The notes under the pieces: model-generated
Database searches by the model: none
Seen by the model: only the letters and a program-made list of their open reading frames with translations
What the model was told of the DNA's origin: nothing
Program-made: the position numbers and the translations under genes
NCBI GenBank assembly: GCA_016700115.1
Contig: CP064999.1
Coordinates: 5,513,501 to 5,577,500 of the forward strand
From: Sphingobacteriales bacterium
GTDB taxonomy: Bacteria; Bacteroidota; Bacteroidia; Chitinophagales; UBA2359
Reading direction: 5' to 3'
Length of the DNA stretch: 64,000 nt
Shown: positions 25,237 to 34,137 of the stretch, one piece after another
Layout: every line of letters starts with the position of its first letter
Numbering within the stretch: position 1 is the stretch's first letter

Positions 25237-26790
25237 ATGCTGAAAATGAAAAAGGCAATAATTATATGCTATTTTTTGACACTTTTCCTTGAATTACAAG
25301 GGCAAAACATAGAGTTTACTTATTTCAACAAAATATACGGAGGCAATGACACTATAAATATATTGGCACAAGTGGTGCAGCCGGTAGGAGAAATGTACTA
25401 TGTTTTAGGAAGTTATACATTGTCAACTCATCGAGCATTTTACGTACAGCTAATTGACAATATAGGTGAGGTGAAATGGATTAAAGAGTTTGAAATTGGT
25501 GAAGTTGGTAGTATAGCTAATCTTGGTGTAATAGAATGGGGGGCTTTGGCTTTAAGAGAAGTTACTGGATTAGCTGTAACATATCGCAAAGGAGATGATA
25601 TTTGTTTGACAAAATTAAACTACGAAGGCAATGTGATTTTTACCCAAACATTCGGTCAAATTGGTAAACAAACTCCTCAACAGATAATACATACTAATGA
25701 CGGCGGTTATATTATAGCAGGAAGAGAGTTAGTAGTAACCGCCGACACCGTAAAAGCCTACGCCCTAAAAATAGACAGTGAGGGCAACTTTGAATGGGAC
25801 AAACGCTACTTGATGGGCAATGATGCCCGTTTTTTCACCGTACAGCACACCCCTTGGGATGGTGGTTACATCTTTGGCGGCATGGGCTACTCCACCACCA
25901 CCGGCTACGATATGTTTGTGGTTAAAACTCTCGCCAATGGCGATACCCTTTGGACGAAAAGATATGGAGGAGAATATAATGATTGTGCAGCATTGGTAGT
26001 TCCTATTACTACTTTAGAAGAGTTTGAAACAGGTATGTCTATAGAGTATGTGCTTACGGCTTGTTGGAAAGAAAGTTCCTTAATTTTTGACCGGCGTTTT
26101 TATATAGCCAAACTAAATGAAACCGGCAATATTATTTGGAGTAAGAAATACAATACCTATGAGGCAATGCCGGGGCTTCAAACTTTTCCAATTGTAAAAA
26201 GTGATAAAGGTATAATAGGAGCTACTGGTTTTACCAACTCAAATGGTCGAAAAGAGGCAGTCGTTTTCAGTTTTAAATCTAATGGAACGATAGAATGGTC
26301 AAAAACTTTTACTATTGACCCGCAAAAGGATTGCTACCTCAAAGACCTCCAACCCACCCCCGATGGCGGCTACGTGCTGGCAGGCTACCAATACAGCAGC
26401 CCCCAAACCGCCTGGGTTTTAAAGATAGACAGCCTTGGAAATACATGCAGTTATGTGGGTTGCGACAGCACGATAGTGGTAGAAGTTATGCCCGGCATCA
26501 CCTCCAATTCAAGCCCTGAAATATCAGCAATGGTCTATCCCGTTCCTGCTTCTACCTATCTCAACATCCGCTACCAAATACCATCCGGCATCCTTCCTTC
26601 GGGCAATGCCGGATGGTATTTGTACGACATAACCGGCAGGCAGGTAGCTTCAACCACCTTAACCGGCAACAACGGCATTGAGGAGATTTCGGTAGCACAT
26701 CTTCCGGCGGGCATTTACTACTATCGGGTGTTGTTGCCCTTATCGGGACAGGCAGTGGCAAGCGGGAAGATTTTGGTAAGTGAAAAGTGA
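25237..26790 (+). CDS. T9SS-sorted propeller protein D1
   Basis: 517 residues. The start at 25237 (MLKMKKAIIICYFLTLFLEL, QGQ) gives a signal peptide; MKKAII at 25246 is the alternative. The mature part has propeller-like repeats with GGYI-GG and W-K-D-GN motifs (YALKIDSEGNFEWDKRYL; GYDMFVVKTLANGDTLWTKR; GYQYSSPQTAWVLKIDSLGN) and ends in a T9SS type A sorting domain (MVYPVPASTYLNIRYQ to LVSEK). It belongs to the same broad family as the A proteins but lacks the PKD domain. Large blocks are nearly identical to D2 or D3 in alternation. Secretion by T9SS is inferred; the ligand is unknown. Confidence 0.85.
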   Translation: MLKMKKAIIICYFLTLFLELQGQNIEFTYFNKIYGGNDTINILAQVVQPVGEMYYVLGSYTLSTHRAFYVQLIDNIGEVKWIKEFEIGEVGSIANLGVIEWGALALREVTGLAVTYRKGDDICLTKLNYEGNVIFTQTFGQIGKQTPQQIIHTNDGGYIIAGRELVVTADTVKAYALKIDSEGNFEWDKRYLMGNDARFFTVQHTPWDGGYIFGGMGYSTTTGYDMFVVKTLANGDTLWTKRYGGEYNDCAALVVPITTLEEFETGMSIEYVLTACWKESSLIFDRRFYIAKLNETGNIIWSKKYNTYEAMPGLQTFPIVKSDKGIIGATGFTNSNGRKEAVVFSFKSNGTIEWSKTFTIDPQKDCYLKDLQPTPDGGYVLAGYQYSSPQTAWVLKIDSLGNTCSYVGCDSTIVVEVMPGITSNSSPEISAMVYPVPASTYLNIRYQIPSGILPSGNAGWYLYDITGRQVASTTLTGNNGIEEISVAHLPAGIYYYRVLLPLSGQAVASGKILVSEK

Positions 26791-26844
26791 AAAACTAAAT
26801 GTGAAAAGTGGCTGGCTTTAACCGATAGAAACTGCTTTGTTTTC

Positions 26845-26877
26845 AACCCTGTTGGTGTTGCCAACGCCGACAGGGTT
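26845..26877. repeat. REP-like palindrome after D1
   Basis: A 33-nt imperfect palindrome with outer arms AACCCTGT and ACAGGGTT and complementary inner GGTGTTG / CAACGCC. It stands 55 nt after the D1 stop. Confidence 0.6.
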
Positions 26878-26966
26878 TGCAAGGCAGATATTTAATTGAA
26901 AAATATTACCTATCTTTCGGTTGGAAAAACAGATAAACCGAGTTCATCTTCAAAATCCCGTAAATC

Positions 26967-27581
26967 ATGGTTCGGACGTTTTGCCTGTCCCCACTGCTAC
27001 ACTGTTTAGATACCGAATGGGCTATTCGCCTCCTAGTAGGCACTTATGTAGATGAACACCTTTATGAACAAGCCTTGGAGGAACTGCAAAACCTGCCCAA
27101 TACACCCGAAAATGCAGAGTTTATAGCTCTGTATCAAGCTATTATTGAGGGAGGATTGGAAGAACAGGAAGGTAGTGGAAAAACTAATGCGGCATTAAGC
27201 ACGATTAGTGCCATTGCGGCAAACAGCAATTCGGTACATAGTGCTTTGGCTGAAAGTGTATTGGCAGTATATAGTAATCAAGATTACATAAGGCATGGGC
27301 AGCCTGTTCAGTTGAATCTATCACCACTCCTAAAGAATACTAACATATTCCGCCTTATTCCTAATCCGGCCTCTACAAATGTTGTCTGTAAATTTTTACA
27401 CCCATTAAAGCAAAACGGTCGTTTTCAGGTATTTGATTTTAGTGGAAGAGAAGTAATTAGTATATTCGTACCAAGGGCAAGTGTGGAGATGGATTTAGTA
27501 ATAAGTCAACTAAATACCGGCATATATTTTTGCCGTTTAGAGGGCATAGGATCGGTACAAAAATTAGCTATTGTAAAATAG
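26967..27581 (+). pseudogene. C2: T9SS-sorted beta-helix protein, internally deleted
   Basis: 204 residues. An ATG-containing start (MVRTFCLSP) joins directly to LLHCLDTEWAIRLLVGTYVDE, so the beta-helix portion present in C3 is deleted. It keeps the helical module (FEQ/YEQALEELQNLPNTPEN type) and a T9SS type A sorting domain (FRLIPNPASTNVVCKF to the terminal IVK) that differs from those of C1 and C3. No usable signal peptide. It may be translated as a small internal protein, but export is unlikely. Both C2 and C3 begin with ATGGTTC, which suggests that the start region is shared and the middle was lost. Confidence 0.65.
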
Positions 27582-27598
27582 TAAATAATTATAAGTTA

Positions 27599-27628
27599 GG
27601 TGTTGCCTGATATCTTTCGGGCAACACC
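27599..27628 (+). terminator. Hairpin between C2 and D2
   Basis: GGTGTTGCC (27599-27607) pairs with GGCAACACC (27620-27628). It has no long T run, so it may be an attenuator or stabiliser rather than a full terminator. D2 starts 20 nt downstream. Confidence 0.5.
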
Positions 27629-27648
27629 CCAATTTAAAAAATAATTAC

Positions 27649-29190
27649 ATGAAAATTCTTGTAATCATACTGCTTGGTTGTTTATGTACGGTTAAAGTGG
27701 ATGCTCAAACCCAATTCACTTATTTCAATAAAGTATTTGGCGGCGATACTTCTTATATGCTGTCTCAAGTTATTCAACCTGTTTCTGGGGGGTACATGGT
27801 AATAGGAAATTATAAAAATTCGGACATTAACTATGCCATATATGTCATGAATATTGATGAACAAGGCGATACTTTATCGTTTAAGAGCTTAGTAATAGGA
27901 ACTGAGTGGGGCGTAGTAGAAGATGGAAGTTTTGTGAAACCCACTTCTGATGGCAATTTTGTTTGTACCATAGCAGAAATCACTTACACACCTGCACTCA
28001 GGCTTATACCACATCTATTTAAGTTCAGTTCAGATGGCGATACTATTTGGCATCAATCATACCCTAATGAGTACTCGCAGTTTACCCGTTCTCTTATTCA
28101 AACTTCAGATAACGGATTTGCTATGGCGGGTTATAGGTATGTACAAGATACGGCTCGTTTTGTTTTGTTAAAAACCGATGCAGAAGGCAATTATGAGTGG
28201 TCAAGAACCTATATGTTGGACCATGATTCTCGCGCATTCAGCGTACAGCAAACCCCTTGGGACGGAGGATATATTATTGGAGGGTGGGGCTATTCCACCA
28301 CCAACGGCTACGATATGTTTGTGGTTAAAACCCTCGCCAATGGAGATACCCTCTGGACAAAAAGGTATGGAGGGATTTATGATGATTGTGCAGCATTGGT
28401 AGTACCTATTACCACTTTAGAGGAGTTTGAAGCAGGTATGCCTATAGAGTATGTGCTTACGGCTTGTTGGAAAGAAAGTTCCTTAATGTTTGACCGGCGT
28501 TTTTATATAGCCAAACTAAATGAAACCGGCAATATTATTTGGAGTAACAAATACAATACCTATGAGGCAATGCCGGGGCTTCAAACTTTTCCAATTGTAA
28601 AAAGTGATAAAGGTATAATAGGAGCTACTGGTTTTACCAACTCAAATGGTCGAAAAGAGGCAGTCGTTTTCAGTTTTAAATCTAATGGAACGATAGAATG
28701 GTCAAAAACTTTTACTATTGACCCGCAAAAGGATTGCTACCTCAAAGACCTCCAACCCACCCCCGACGGCGGCTATGTATTAGCAGGCTACCAATACAGC
28801 AGCCCCCAAACTGCATGGGTTTTAAAGATAGACAGCCTTGGCAATACATGCAGTTATGTGGGTTGCGACAGCACGGTAGTGGTAGAAGTGCTGCCTGGCA
28901 TCACCTCCAATTCAAGCCCTGAAATATCGGCAATGGTCTATCCCGTTCCTGCTTCTACCTATCTCAACATCCGCTACCAAATACCATCCGGCATCCTTCC
29001 TTCGGGCAATGCCGGATGGTATTTGTACGACATAACCGGCAGGCAGGTAGCCGAAACCACCTTAACCGGCAACAACTGCATTGAGGAGATTTCGGTAGAA
29101 CATTTGCCGGCTGGTATTTACTACTATCAGGTGTTGTTGCCCTTATCGGGACAGGTGGTGGCGAGTGGGAAGGTGGTGGTGGGCAGGTAG
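27649..29190 (+). CDS. T9SS-sorted propeller protein D2
   Basis: 513 residues, with signal peptide MKILVIILLGCLCTVKVDA (cleavage near AQT), propeller-like repeats and T9SS type A sorting domain (MVYPVPASTYLNIRYQ to the end). From about residue 240 to the end it is nearly identical to D1 at DNA level. Residues 90-200 differ from both D1 and D3. Its last codon overlaps the first base of a perfect 28-bp palindrome. Exported surface or released protein of unknown ligand, by the same reasoning as D1. Confidence 0.85.
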   Translation: MKILVIILLGCLCTVKVDAQTQFTYFNKVFGGDTSYMLSQVIQPVSGGYMVIGNYKNSDINYAIYVMNIDEQGDTLSFKSLVIGTEWGVVEDGSFVKPTSDGNFVCTIAEITYTPALRLIPHLFKFSSDGDTIWHQSYPNEYSQFTRSLIQTSDNGFAMAGYRYVQDTARFVLLKTDAEGNYEWSRTYMLDHDSRAFSVQQTPWDGGYIIGGWGYSTTNGYDMFVVKTLANGDTLWTKRYGGIYDDCAALVVPITTLEEFEAGMPIEYVLTACWKESSLMFDRRFYIAKLNETGNIIWSNKYNTYEAMPGLQTFPIVKSDKGIIGATGFTNSNGRKEAVVFSFKSNGTIEWSKTFTIDPQKDCYLKDLQPTPDGGYVLAGYQYSSPQTAWVLKIDSLGNTCSYVGCDSTVVVEVLPGITSNSSPEISAMVYPVPASTYLNIRYQIPSGILPSGNAGWYLYDITGRQVAETTLTGNNCIEEISVEHLPAGIYYYQVLLPLSGQVVASGKVVVGR

Positions 29191-29217
29191 TAGAGACAAG
29201 GCATGCCTTGTCTCTAC
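29190..29217. repeat. REP-like perfect palindrome after D2
   Basis: 28-bp perfect inverted repeat with arms GTAGAGACAAGGCA and TGCCTTGTCTCTAC, starting at the last base of the D2 stop codon. Palindromes with GTAGAGAC...GTCTCTAC ends are familiar as dispersed intergenic repeats in several bacterial groups. Confidence 0.8.
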
Positions 29218-29339
29218 CGGATAATGCCGATAGGCATGGCACCAAACAATTTTACCGTTTAACTAAATCAGATTTCGTTGTTTTCGTTTTACAAAAACGT
29301 TACTTTTATCCTGTTGTTCATCATTAAACCCTGCATGTT

Positions 29340-30848
29340 ATGGTTCAGATAATAGGTTTGTTCCTCTTATGCCTCTTTCAAAACGACATGCTGACCGAAA
29401 CCCATATCATTACCGACCCCGACAATCCGGAAATCTTTGAGTTTAGCGGACTGAGCAAGGGTATAGATGTCTATAATACTCAGACGGTTATGAAAAACGT
29501 AAACATCTCCAACCAAAACTTCCAAACCACCAAAAAACAAATTACCCTAAACGGAACGGTAGGCAGCAAGGTTACCTACAACACGTTTTCCGTTCCTCCC
29601 GGCAGTTCGCAAGCAGACGATACCTACGGGCTGCTAACCTACGGCAGCATAGGGTTAACCGTAGAAGGCAATAGTTTTTTGGCGGCAGAGGCCCAATACA
29701 ACCCCTTTACATTCGGCGCAGTTTTTGACAACACCGAATATACCGGCTTTGTGTCGCATGTGCTAAACAACCTTTTCGACGGACGGCTAAACCCCGCCAC
29801 CCAATTTATTGGCAACAATAACCGCCTCTACACCAACTGCAACGCCTACGACGACTGTGATATTGACTGGCACCTTGCTGCACCTGATGCTACTCTGCCT
29901 CCGCAAGGAGAATGTGATTTGATTGATCCAAATGGTTCAGATCTCGCCCATCACACCCATTGGCATTATGTTGAAGAAGTAGATACTCCTCTAAGCTACT
30001 CGAATTTGCACATCTACAACGAAAGTTCCTCTACACTGTACCTAAATGTTGACAACTACGCATATTCAGACCCCTTTGTCGGTAGTGTTCCTTCTGTTTA
30101 TGTTGTAGGTGATGTTGATGTTATATTCTGCTCAACATTAGAGAGCTTCGAGAATTCAACTTGCACTGTTAGTATTCCCATAGAAGAAGTAGGTATGGCA
30201 GATTGCAATAACGAAAACGATATAGAACGACGTATTTACAACTTCTTGCGCTCCAACCAACGCGATAGCCTGCTTGCACTGCTACACTGTTTAGACACCG
30301 AATGGGCAATACGCCTCCTAGTAGGCACTTATGTAGATGAACACCTTTATGAACAAGCCTTGGAGGAACTGCAAAACTTGCCCAACACACCCGAAAACGC
30401 CGAGTTTATAGCCCTATACCAAGCCATTATAGAGGGCGGTTTGGAAGGGAGTGGTAAAGCAAATATAGCTGCGACAACGGTAAATAATATTGCAGAAAAT
30501 GAGTTTTCTAAAAACAGTGCTTTAGCTCAAAGTGTTTTGGCTGTTTATAAAAGTACTGATTACTTAAGGCATGGGGCTACTATTAATTTGCTTGCAAATA
30601 ATGTTGTAAAAATTCCGAATTATAAATTAGTGCCCAATCCGGCGCAAGACCAAGTTACTGTTATGTTTACCAGATATGTCAAACCCAACCAAATACTGGA
30701 AATATTTGATTTGCAAGGTAGATTAGTACTGATACAAAAAAATATTGCACAAAACACCCTTGTAAATGTTGCCAAGTTGCCAACCGGTATATATTTCTGT
30801 CGTTTGTCTGAGGAAGCAGACGTTGTAAAATTAGTCATTGTGCGGTAG
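29340..30848 (+). CDS. C3: T9SS-sorted beta-helix-tail protein
   Basis: 502 residues. After a short hydrophobic start (MVQIIGLFLLCLFQN), which could be a weak signal peptide or a fusion scar, residues 20-190 show beta-helix-like strands (VYNTQTVMKNVNISNQNF; LTYGSIGLTVEGNSFL; TYTGFVSHVLNNLFDG type). A linker and an Asn/Glu stretch follow, then the helical module from RDSLLALLHCLDTEW (about 315) and a T9SS type A sorting domain at the end. It is the longest of the three C genes, but its N-terminus is short for such proteins and may itself be truncated. A TTG and TACTTTTA pair near 29277-29308 may be its promoter. D3 follows after a terminator-like hairpin. Confidence 0.7.
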   Translation: MVQIIGLFLLCLFQNDMLTETHIITDPDNPEIFEFSGLSKGIDVYNTQTVMKNVNISNQNFQTTKKQITLNGTVGSKVTYNTFSVPPGSSQADDTYGLLTYGSIGLTVEGNSFLAAEAQYNPFTFGAVFDNTEYTGFVSHVLNNLFDGRLNPATQFIGNNNRLYTNCNAYDDCDIDWHLAAPDATLPPQGECDLIDPNGSDLAHHTHWHYVEEVDTPLSYSNLHIYNESSSTLYLNVDNYAYSDPFVGSVPSVYVVGDVDVIFCSTLESFENSTCTVSIPIEEVGMADCNNENDIERRIYNFLRSNQRDSLLALLHCLDTEWAIRLLVGTYVDEHLYEQALEELQNLPNTPENAEFIALYQAIIEGGLEGSGKANIAATTVNNIAENEFSKNSALAQSVLAVYKSTDYLRHGATINLLANNVVKIPNYKLVPNPAQDQVTVMFTRYVKPNQILEIFDLQGRLVLIQKNIAQNTLVNVAKLPTGIYFCRLSEEADVVKLVIVR

Positions 30849-30859
30849 CATTTTTTCTT

Positions 30860-30903
30860 AAAGGCGCAGATGGATGTTTTCATCTGCGCCTTTAGTTTTT
30901 TTT
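30860..30903 (+). terminator. Terminator between C3 and D3
   Basis: Perfect 13-bp stem AAAGGCGCAGATG (30860-30872) with CATCTGCGCCTTT (30881-30893), followed by AG and eight T. D3 starts 12 nt later. Confidence 0.8.
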
Positions 30904-30915
30904 AAACCCCTCATT

Positions 30916-32451
30916 ATGAAAAAACAATTCTTTTTCATCATATTGATTCTATGTGTCTTTCATTCAAAAGCTCAAGTTGCCCAGTTTGTTTATTTTAACA
31001 AGGTTTTATCCAGCGACACCATGAATATATTGGCACAGGCGATACAACCTATAGAAGACGGATATTTGACTTTGGGTGGCTATGCTACTTCCGAAAACTA
31101 TGTCTTATACATACGAAAGTTAAATTTGACGGGTGAGACGGAGTGGATAAAACCCTTCGAAATTATAGAAAACTTGGCCGATTTGGGAATTATCGAATGG
31201 GGGGGACAAGTTTTACACGAACCAAACATATTAACGGCAACTTATAAAAAAACACAAGACATTTGTTTGACTAAATTTAACTATGATGGCGAAATAATGC
31301 TTCATAAAAAATTTAATATAGAAGCCCGTCAAACACCAAAGCAAATAATAAAAACTCCTGATGATGGCTACATGATAGCCGGCATGGAAGGAGTTATAAC
31401 CAATGACACCGTAAAAGCCTACGCTCTCAAAATAGACAGTGAGGGCAACTTTGAATGGGACAAACGCTATCTGATGGGCAACGATGCCCGTTTTTTCACC
31501 GTACAATACACCCCTTGGGATGGCGGCTACATATTTGGCGGAATGGGCTACTCTACTACCACCGGTTACGATATGTTTGTGGTCAAAACCGCCGCCAACG
31601 GCGATACCCTCTGGACGAAAAAGTATGGAAACGCTTATAGCAATTGTGCTGCATTAGTAACCCCTTTGATATCGCATGATGAGTATCTAAATGGAGAACC
31701 CATTGAGTATATTATGACGAGTTGTTGGCACAACTCCAATGACCCGTGGCAAAGCAAAAATTATATTGCCAAAATAGATAGCGTAGGCAATACTATTTGG
31801 GAGAAAATACATGGCACTTATTCCACCTTTTCATCGCTTCAAACATTTCCTATTATTCAATCGGGGAAACGCATAATTGGAGCCTCTGTATATTATGATG
31901 TGTTTGGTAACTGGACACCTGTGATTGTAAGCTATAGAGCAAATGGCTCCATTGAATGGTCAAAACCCATTACATTAGACTCCGATAATCCTTGCTACAT
32001 AAAAGACCTCCAACCCACCCCCGATGGCGGCTATGTGCTGGCAGGCTACCAATACAGCAGCCCCCAAACCGCATGGGTTTTAAAAATAGACAGCCTTGGC
32101 AATACATGCAGTTATGTGGGTTGCGACAGCACCGTAGTGGTAGAAGTACTACCCGGCATCACCTCCAATTCAAGCCCTGAAATATCGGCAATGGTCTATC
32201 CCGTTCCTGCTTCTACCTATCTCAACATCCGCTACCAAATTCCTGCCGGTATCCTTTCTTCGGGCAATGCCGGATGGTATTTGTACGACATGACCGGCAG
32301 GCAGGTAGCCGAAACCACCTTAACCGGCAACAACGGCATTGAGGAGATTTCGGTAGCACATCTTCCGGCGGGCATTTACTACTATCGGGTGTTGTTGCCC
32401 TTATCGGGACAGGTGGTGGCAAGCGGGAAGATTTTGGTAAGTGAAAAGTGA
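30916..32451 (+). CDS. T9SS-sorted propeller protein D3
   Basis: 511 residues from ATG 30916, with signal peptide MKKQFFFIILILCVFHSKAQ. Propeller-like repeats follow, then the T9SS type A sorting domain (MVYPVPASTYLNIRYQ to LVSEK). Residues 165-235 are nearly identical to D1 (DTVKAYALKIDSEGNFEWDK onward) and unlike D2. Residues 240-370 are unlike both D1 and D2. The last 140 residues match both. The in-frame upstream ATG at 30874 lies inside the terminator hairpin and is unlikely to be used. Confidence 0.85.
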   Translation: MKKQFFFIILILCVFHSKAQVAQFVYFNKVLSSDTMNILAQAIQPIEDGYLTLGGYATSENYVLYIRKLNLTGETEWIKPFEIIENLADLGIIEWGGQVLHEPNILTATYKKTQDICLTKFNYDGEIMLHKKFNIEARQTPKQIIKTPDDGYMIAGMEGVITNDTVKAYALKIDSEGNFEWDKRYLMGNDARFFTVQYTPWDGGYIFGGMGYSTTTGYDMFVVKTAANGDTLWTKKYGNAYSNCAALVTPLISHDEYLNGEPIEYIMTSCWHNSNDPWQSKNYIAKIDSVGNTIWEKIHGTYSTFSSLQTFPIIQSGKRIIGASVYYDVFGNWTPVIVSYRANGSIEWSKPITLDSDNPCYIKDLQPTPDGGYVLAGYQYSSPQTAWVLKIDSLGNTCSYVGCDSTVVVEVLPGITSNSSPEISAMVYPVPASTYLNIRYQIPAGILSSGNAGWYLYDMTGRQVAETTLTGNNGIEEISVAHLPAGIYYYRVLLPLSGQVVASGKILVSEK

Positions 32452-32603
32452 AAAACTAAAAGTGAAAAGTGCCTGGCTTTAACCGATAGAAATCTGTTAA
32501 TGGAACATCCCAAAAGGATAAAAACTAACAGGAGTTTAAATTCAATTCAAATTGTGCAAATGTATTTCAAGAAGGCAAAGCACAAGACATTATCCATTAT
32601 CCA

Positions 32604-33848
32604 CTAAAAAACAACTTTCCCATTCAAAATCACTGTTTCCACTACATTGCTTCCATAGGCATAAGGCACAAATGTGATGGAAGGAATGGGTTGGGTAATA
32701 AACACGTTGGCAACTTTACCCCTGTAGATGCTGCCATGCGTATTGGAAAGTTCCATCGCATAAGCTCCGTTAATGGTTGCTGCGTTGATGGCTTCTTCGG
32801 GCAACATACCCATTTTGAGACATGCCAAAGACAACACAAAAGACATTCGGCCGGAAGGCGTTGAACCCGGGTTGTAGTCAGTTGCTAAAGCAACAGGAAG
32901 ACCTGCATCTATCATGTTTCTGGCCGGGCCGAAGGGGATATTGAGAAAAAAGGCAGTGCCGGGTAAAAGGGTCGGCATGGTGTTGGTTCCCATCAGGCAA
33001 TCAATTTCCTCTTGACCCATTCTTTCCAAATGGTCAACGGATAAAGCGTGATGTTCAACACCAACCTGTACCCCCCCGCTGATGGCCAGTTCATTGGCAT
33101 GGATTTTTGGTTTTAGTCCATAACGGTTTCCCGCCTTTAAAATCTGTGCTGTTTCAGAAACAGTAAAAAAACCTTTATCGCAAAACACATCAATATAGTC
33201 GGCCAAACCTTCGTTGGAAATTGCCGGTAACATTCTTTCTATGATTTCATCAATATAGCCCTGACGGTTGTTTTTATATTCCAAAGGGATGGCATGAGCG
33301 CCTAAAAAAGTAGCTTTTATAGTTGCTGGGCTGTTTTCTTTCAGACGGCGAATGACTCTGAGCATTTTCATTTCTGCGTCAAGATTCAGTCCGTATCCAC
33401 TTTTAATTTCTATCGCTCCGGTACCGTACCCGATAACTTCATTCAATCTGTTAAGGGCTGATTCGTACAGTTCATCTTCATCAGCATGTTGAAGCCTCAA
33501 CGCTGAGTTTAATATTCCACCTCCTTGTTTAGCTATTTCTTCGTAGGTTTTGCCCTGAATGCGGTAAACAAATTCCTGTTCACGACTTCCGGCATATACA
33601 ATATGTGTATGAGAATCGCACCAACAAGGAAAAACCATTTTACCTTTAGCATCAATAATCCCGGTTTCACCTTCAACCGCCGGGCAATCGGGCATCAGTC
33701 CAAAATCGAATATAATCCCGTTTTTAATCCATAAAAAAGCATCGTTCAAAACCGGCAAGGTTTTCATATCAGAACCCGCTATCCATTTGGCAGGGTGATT
33801 TGATTCGACCTGAACTAAACCGGCAATATTTTTGATTAGTAAGTTCAT
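32604..33848 (-). CDS. hutI: Imidazolonepropionase
   Basis: Hydrolyses 4-imidazolone-5-propanoate to N-formimino-L-glutamate, the third step of histidine degradation, in the cytoplasm. 414 residues. Amidohydrolase metal site DSHTHIVYAG, then IEIKSGYGLN, ATFLGAHAIP, KIHANELA and VDHLERM, and ALATDYNPGSTPS near the C-terminus, all typical of HutI. The start MNLLIKNIAGL at 33848 is preferred to an in-frame start four codons upstream. No hutH, hutU or ftcD-like gene is in the window, so the pathway is split in this genome. Confidence 0.93.
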   Translation of the reverse strand: MNLLIKNIAGLVQVESNHPAKWIAGSDMKTLPVLNDAFLWIKNGIIFDFGLMPDCPAVEGETGIIDAKGKMVFPCWCDSHTHIVYAGSREQEFVYRIQGKTYEEIAKQGGGILNSALRLQHADEDELYESALNRLNEVIGYGTGAIEIKSGYGLNLDAEMKMLRVIRRLKENSPATIKATFLGAHAIPLEYKNNRQGYIDEIIERMLPAISNEGLADYIDVFCDKGFFTVSETAQILKAGNRYGLKPKIHANELAISGGVQVGVEHHALSVDHLERMGQEEIDCLMGTNTMPTLLPGTAFFLNIPFGPARNMIDAGLPVALATDYNPGSTPSGRMSFVLSLACLKMGMLPEEAINAATINGAYAMELSNTHGSIYRGKVANVFITQPIPSITFVPYAYGSNVVETVILNGKVVF

Positions 33849-34028
33849 ATTAAAAAACAATAATAATTTGGTTTCGGTTAAATTTGAAATAACAAGGTTT
33901 ACAAGACCGGTTCCTGATTTTATTTTAAAAAAATTACCATAAAAAGCAACGAAAAGGTTTTAAAAAGCGTTTTCAGATAGCGGTAAACATATTAAAACGT
34001 TCGCAGGATTTGTTAAAATGGGTAAAAT

Positions 34029-34062
34029 ATTTGTACAATTATTACAAATGTATGTATCTTCG
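34029..34062 (+). promoter_or_regulatory. Promoter with palindrome upstream of the protease pair
   Basis: ATTTGTA (34029-34035) and TACAAAT (34043-34049) form an inverted repeat with 7 nt between, followed by TATCTTCG (34055-34062), a variant of TAnnTTTG. The next start codon is at 34138. Confidence 0.45.
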
Positions 34063-34137
34063 TGTTGTTTTACCCGCTATTTTTTATCATAGCAGTGTAA
34101 TAAAACACAAAAACATTAGCTTTTCATTCAATTAAAT

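Noticed and set aside
29340..29390. Confident signal peptide on C3
   Set aside because: The hydrophobic start is short and runs straight into Asn-Asp; it may be a scar of truncation. It is kept as uncertain rather than called.
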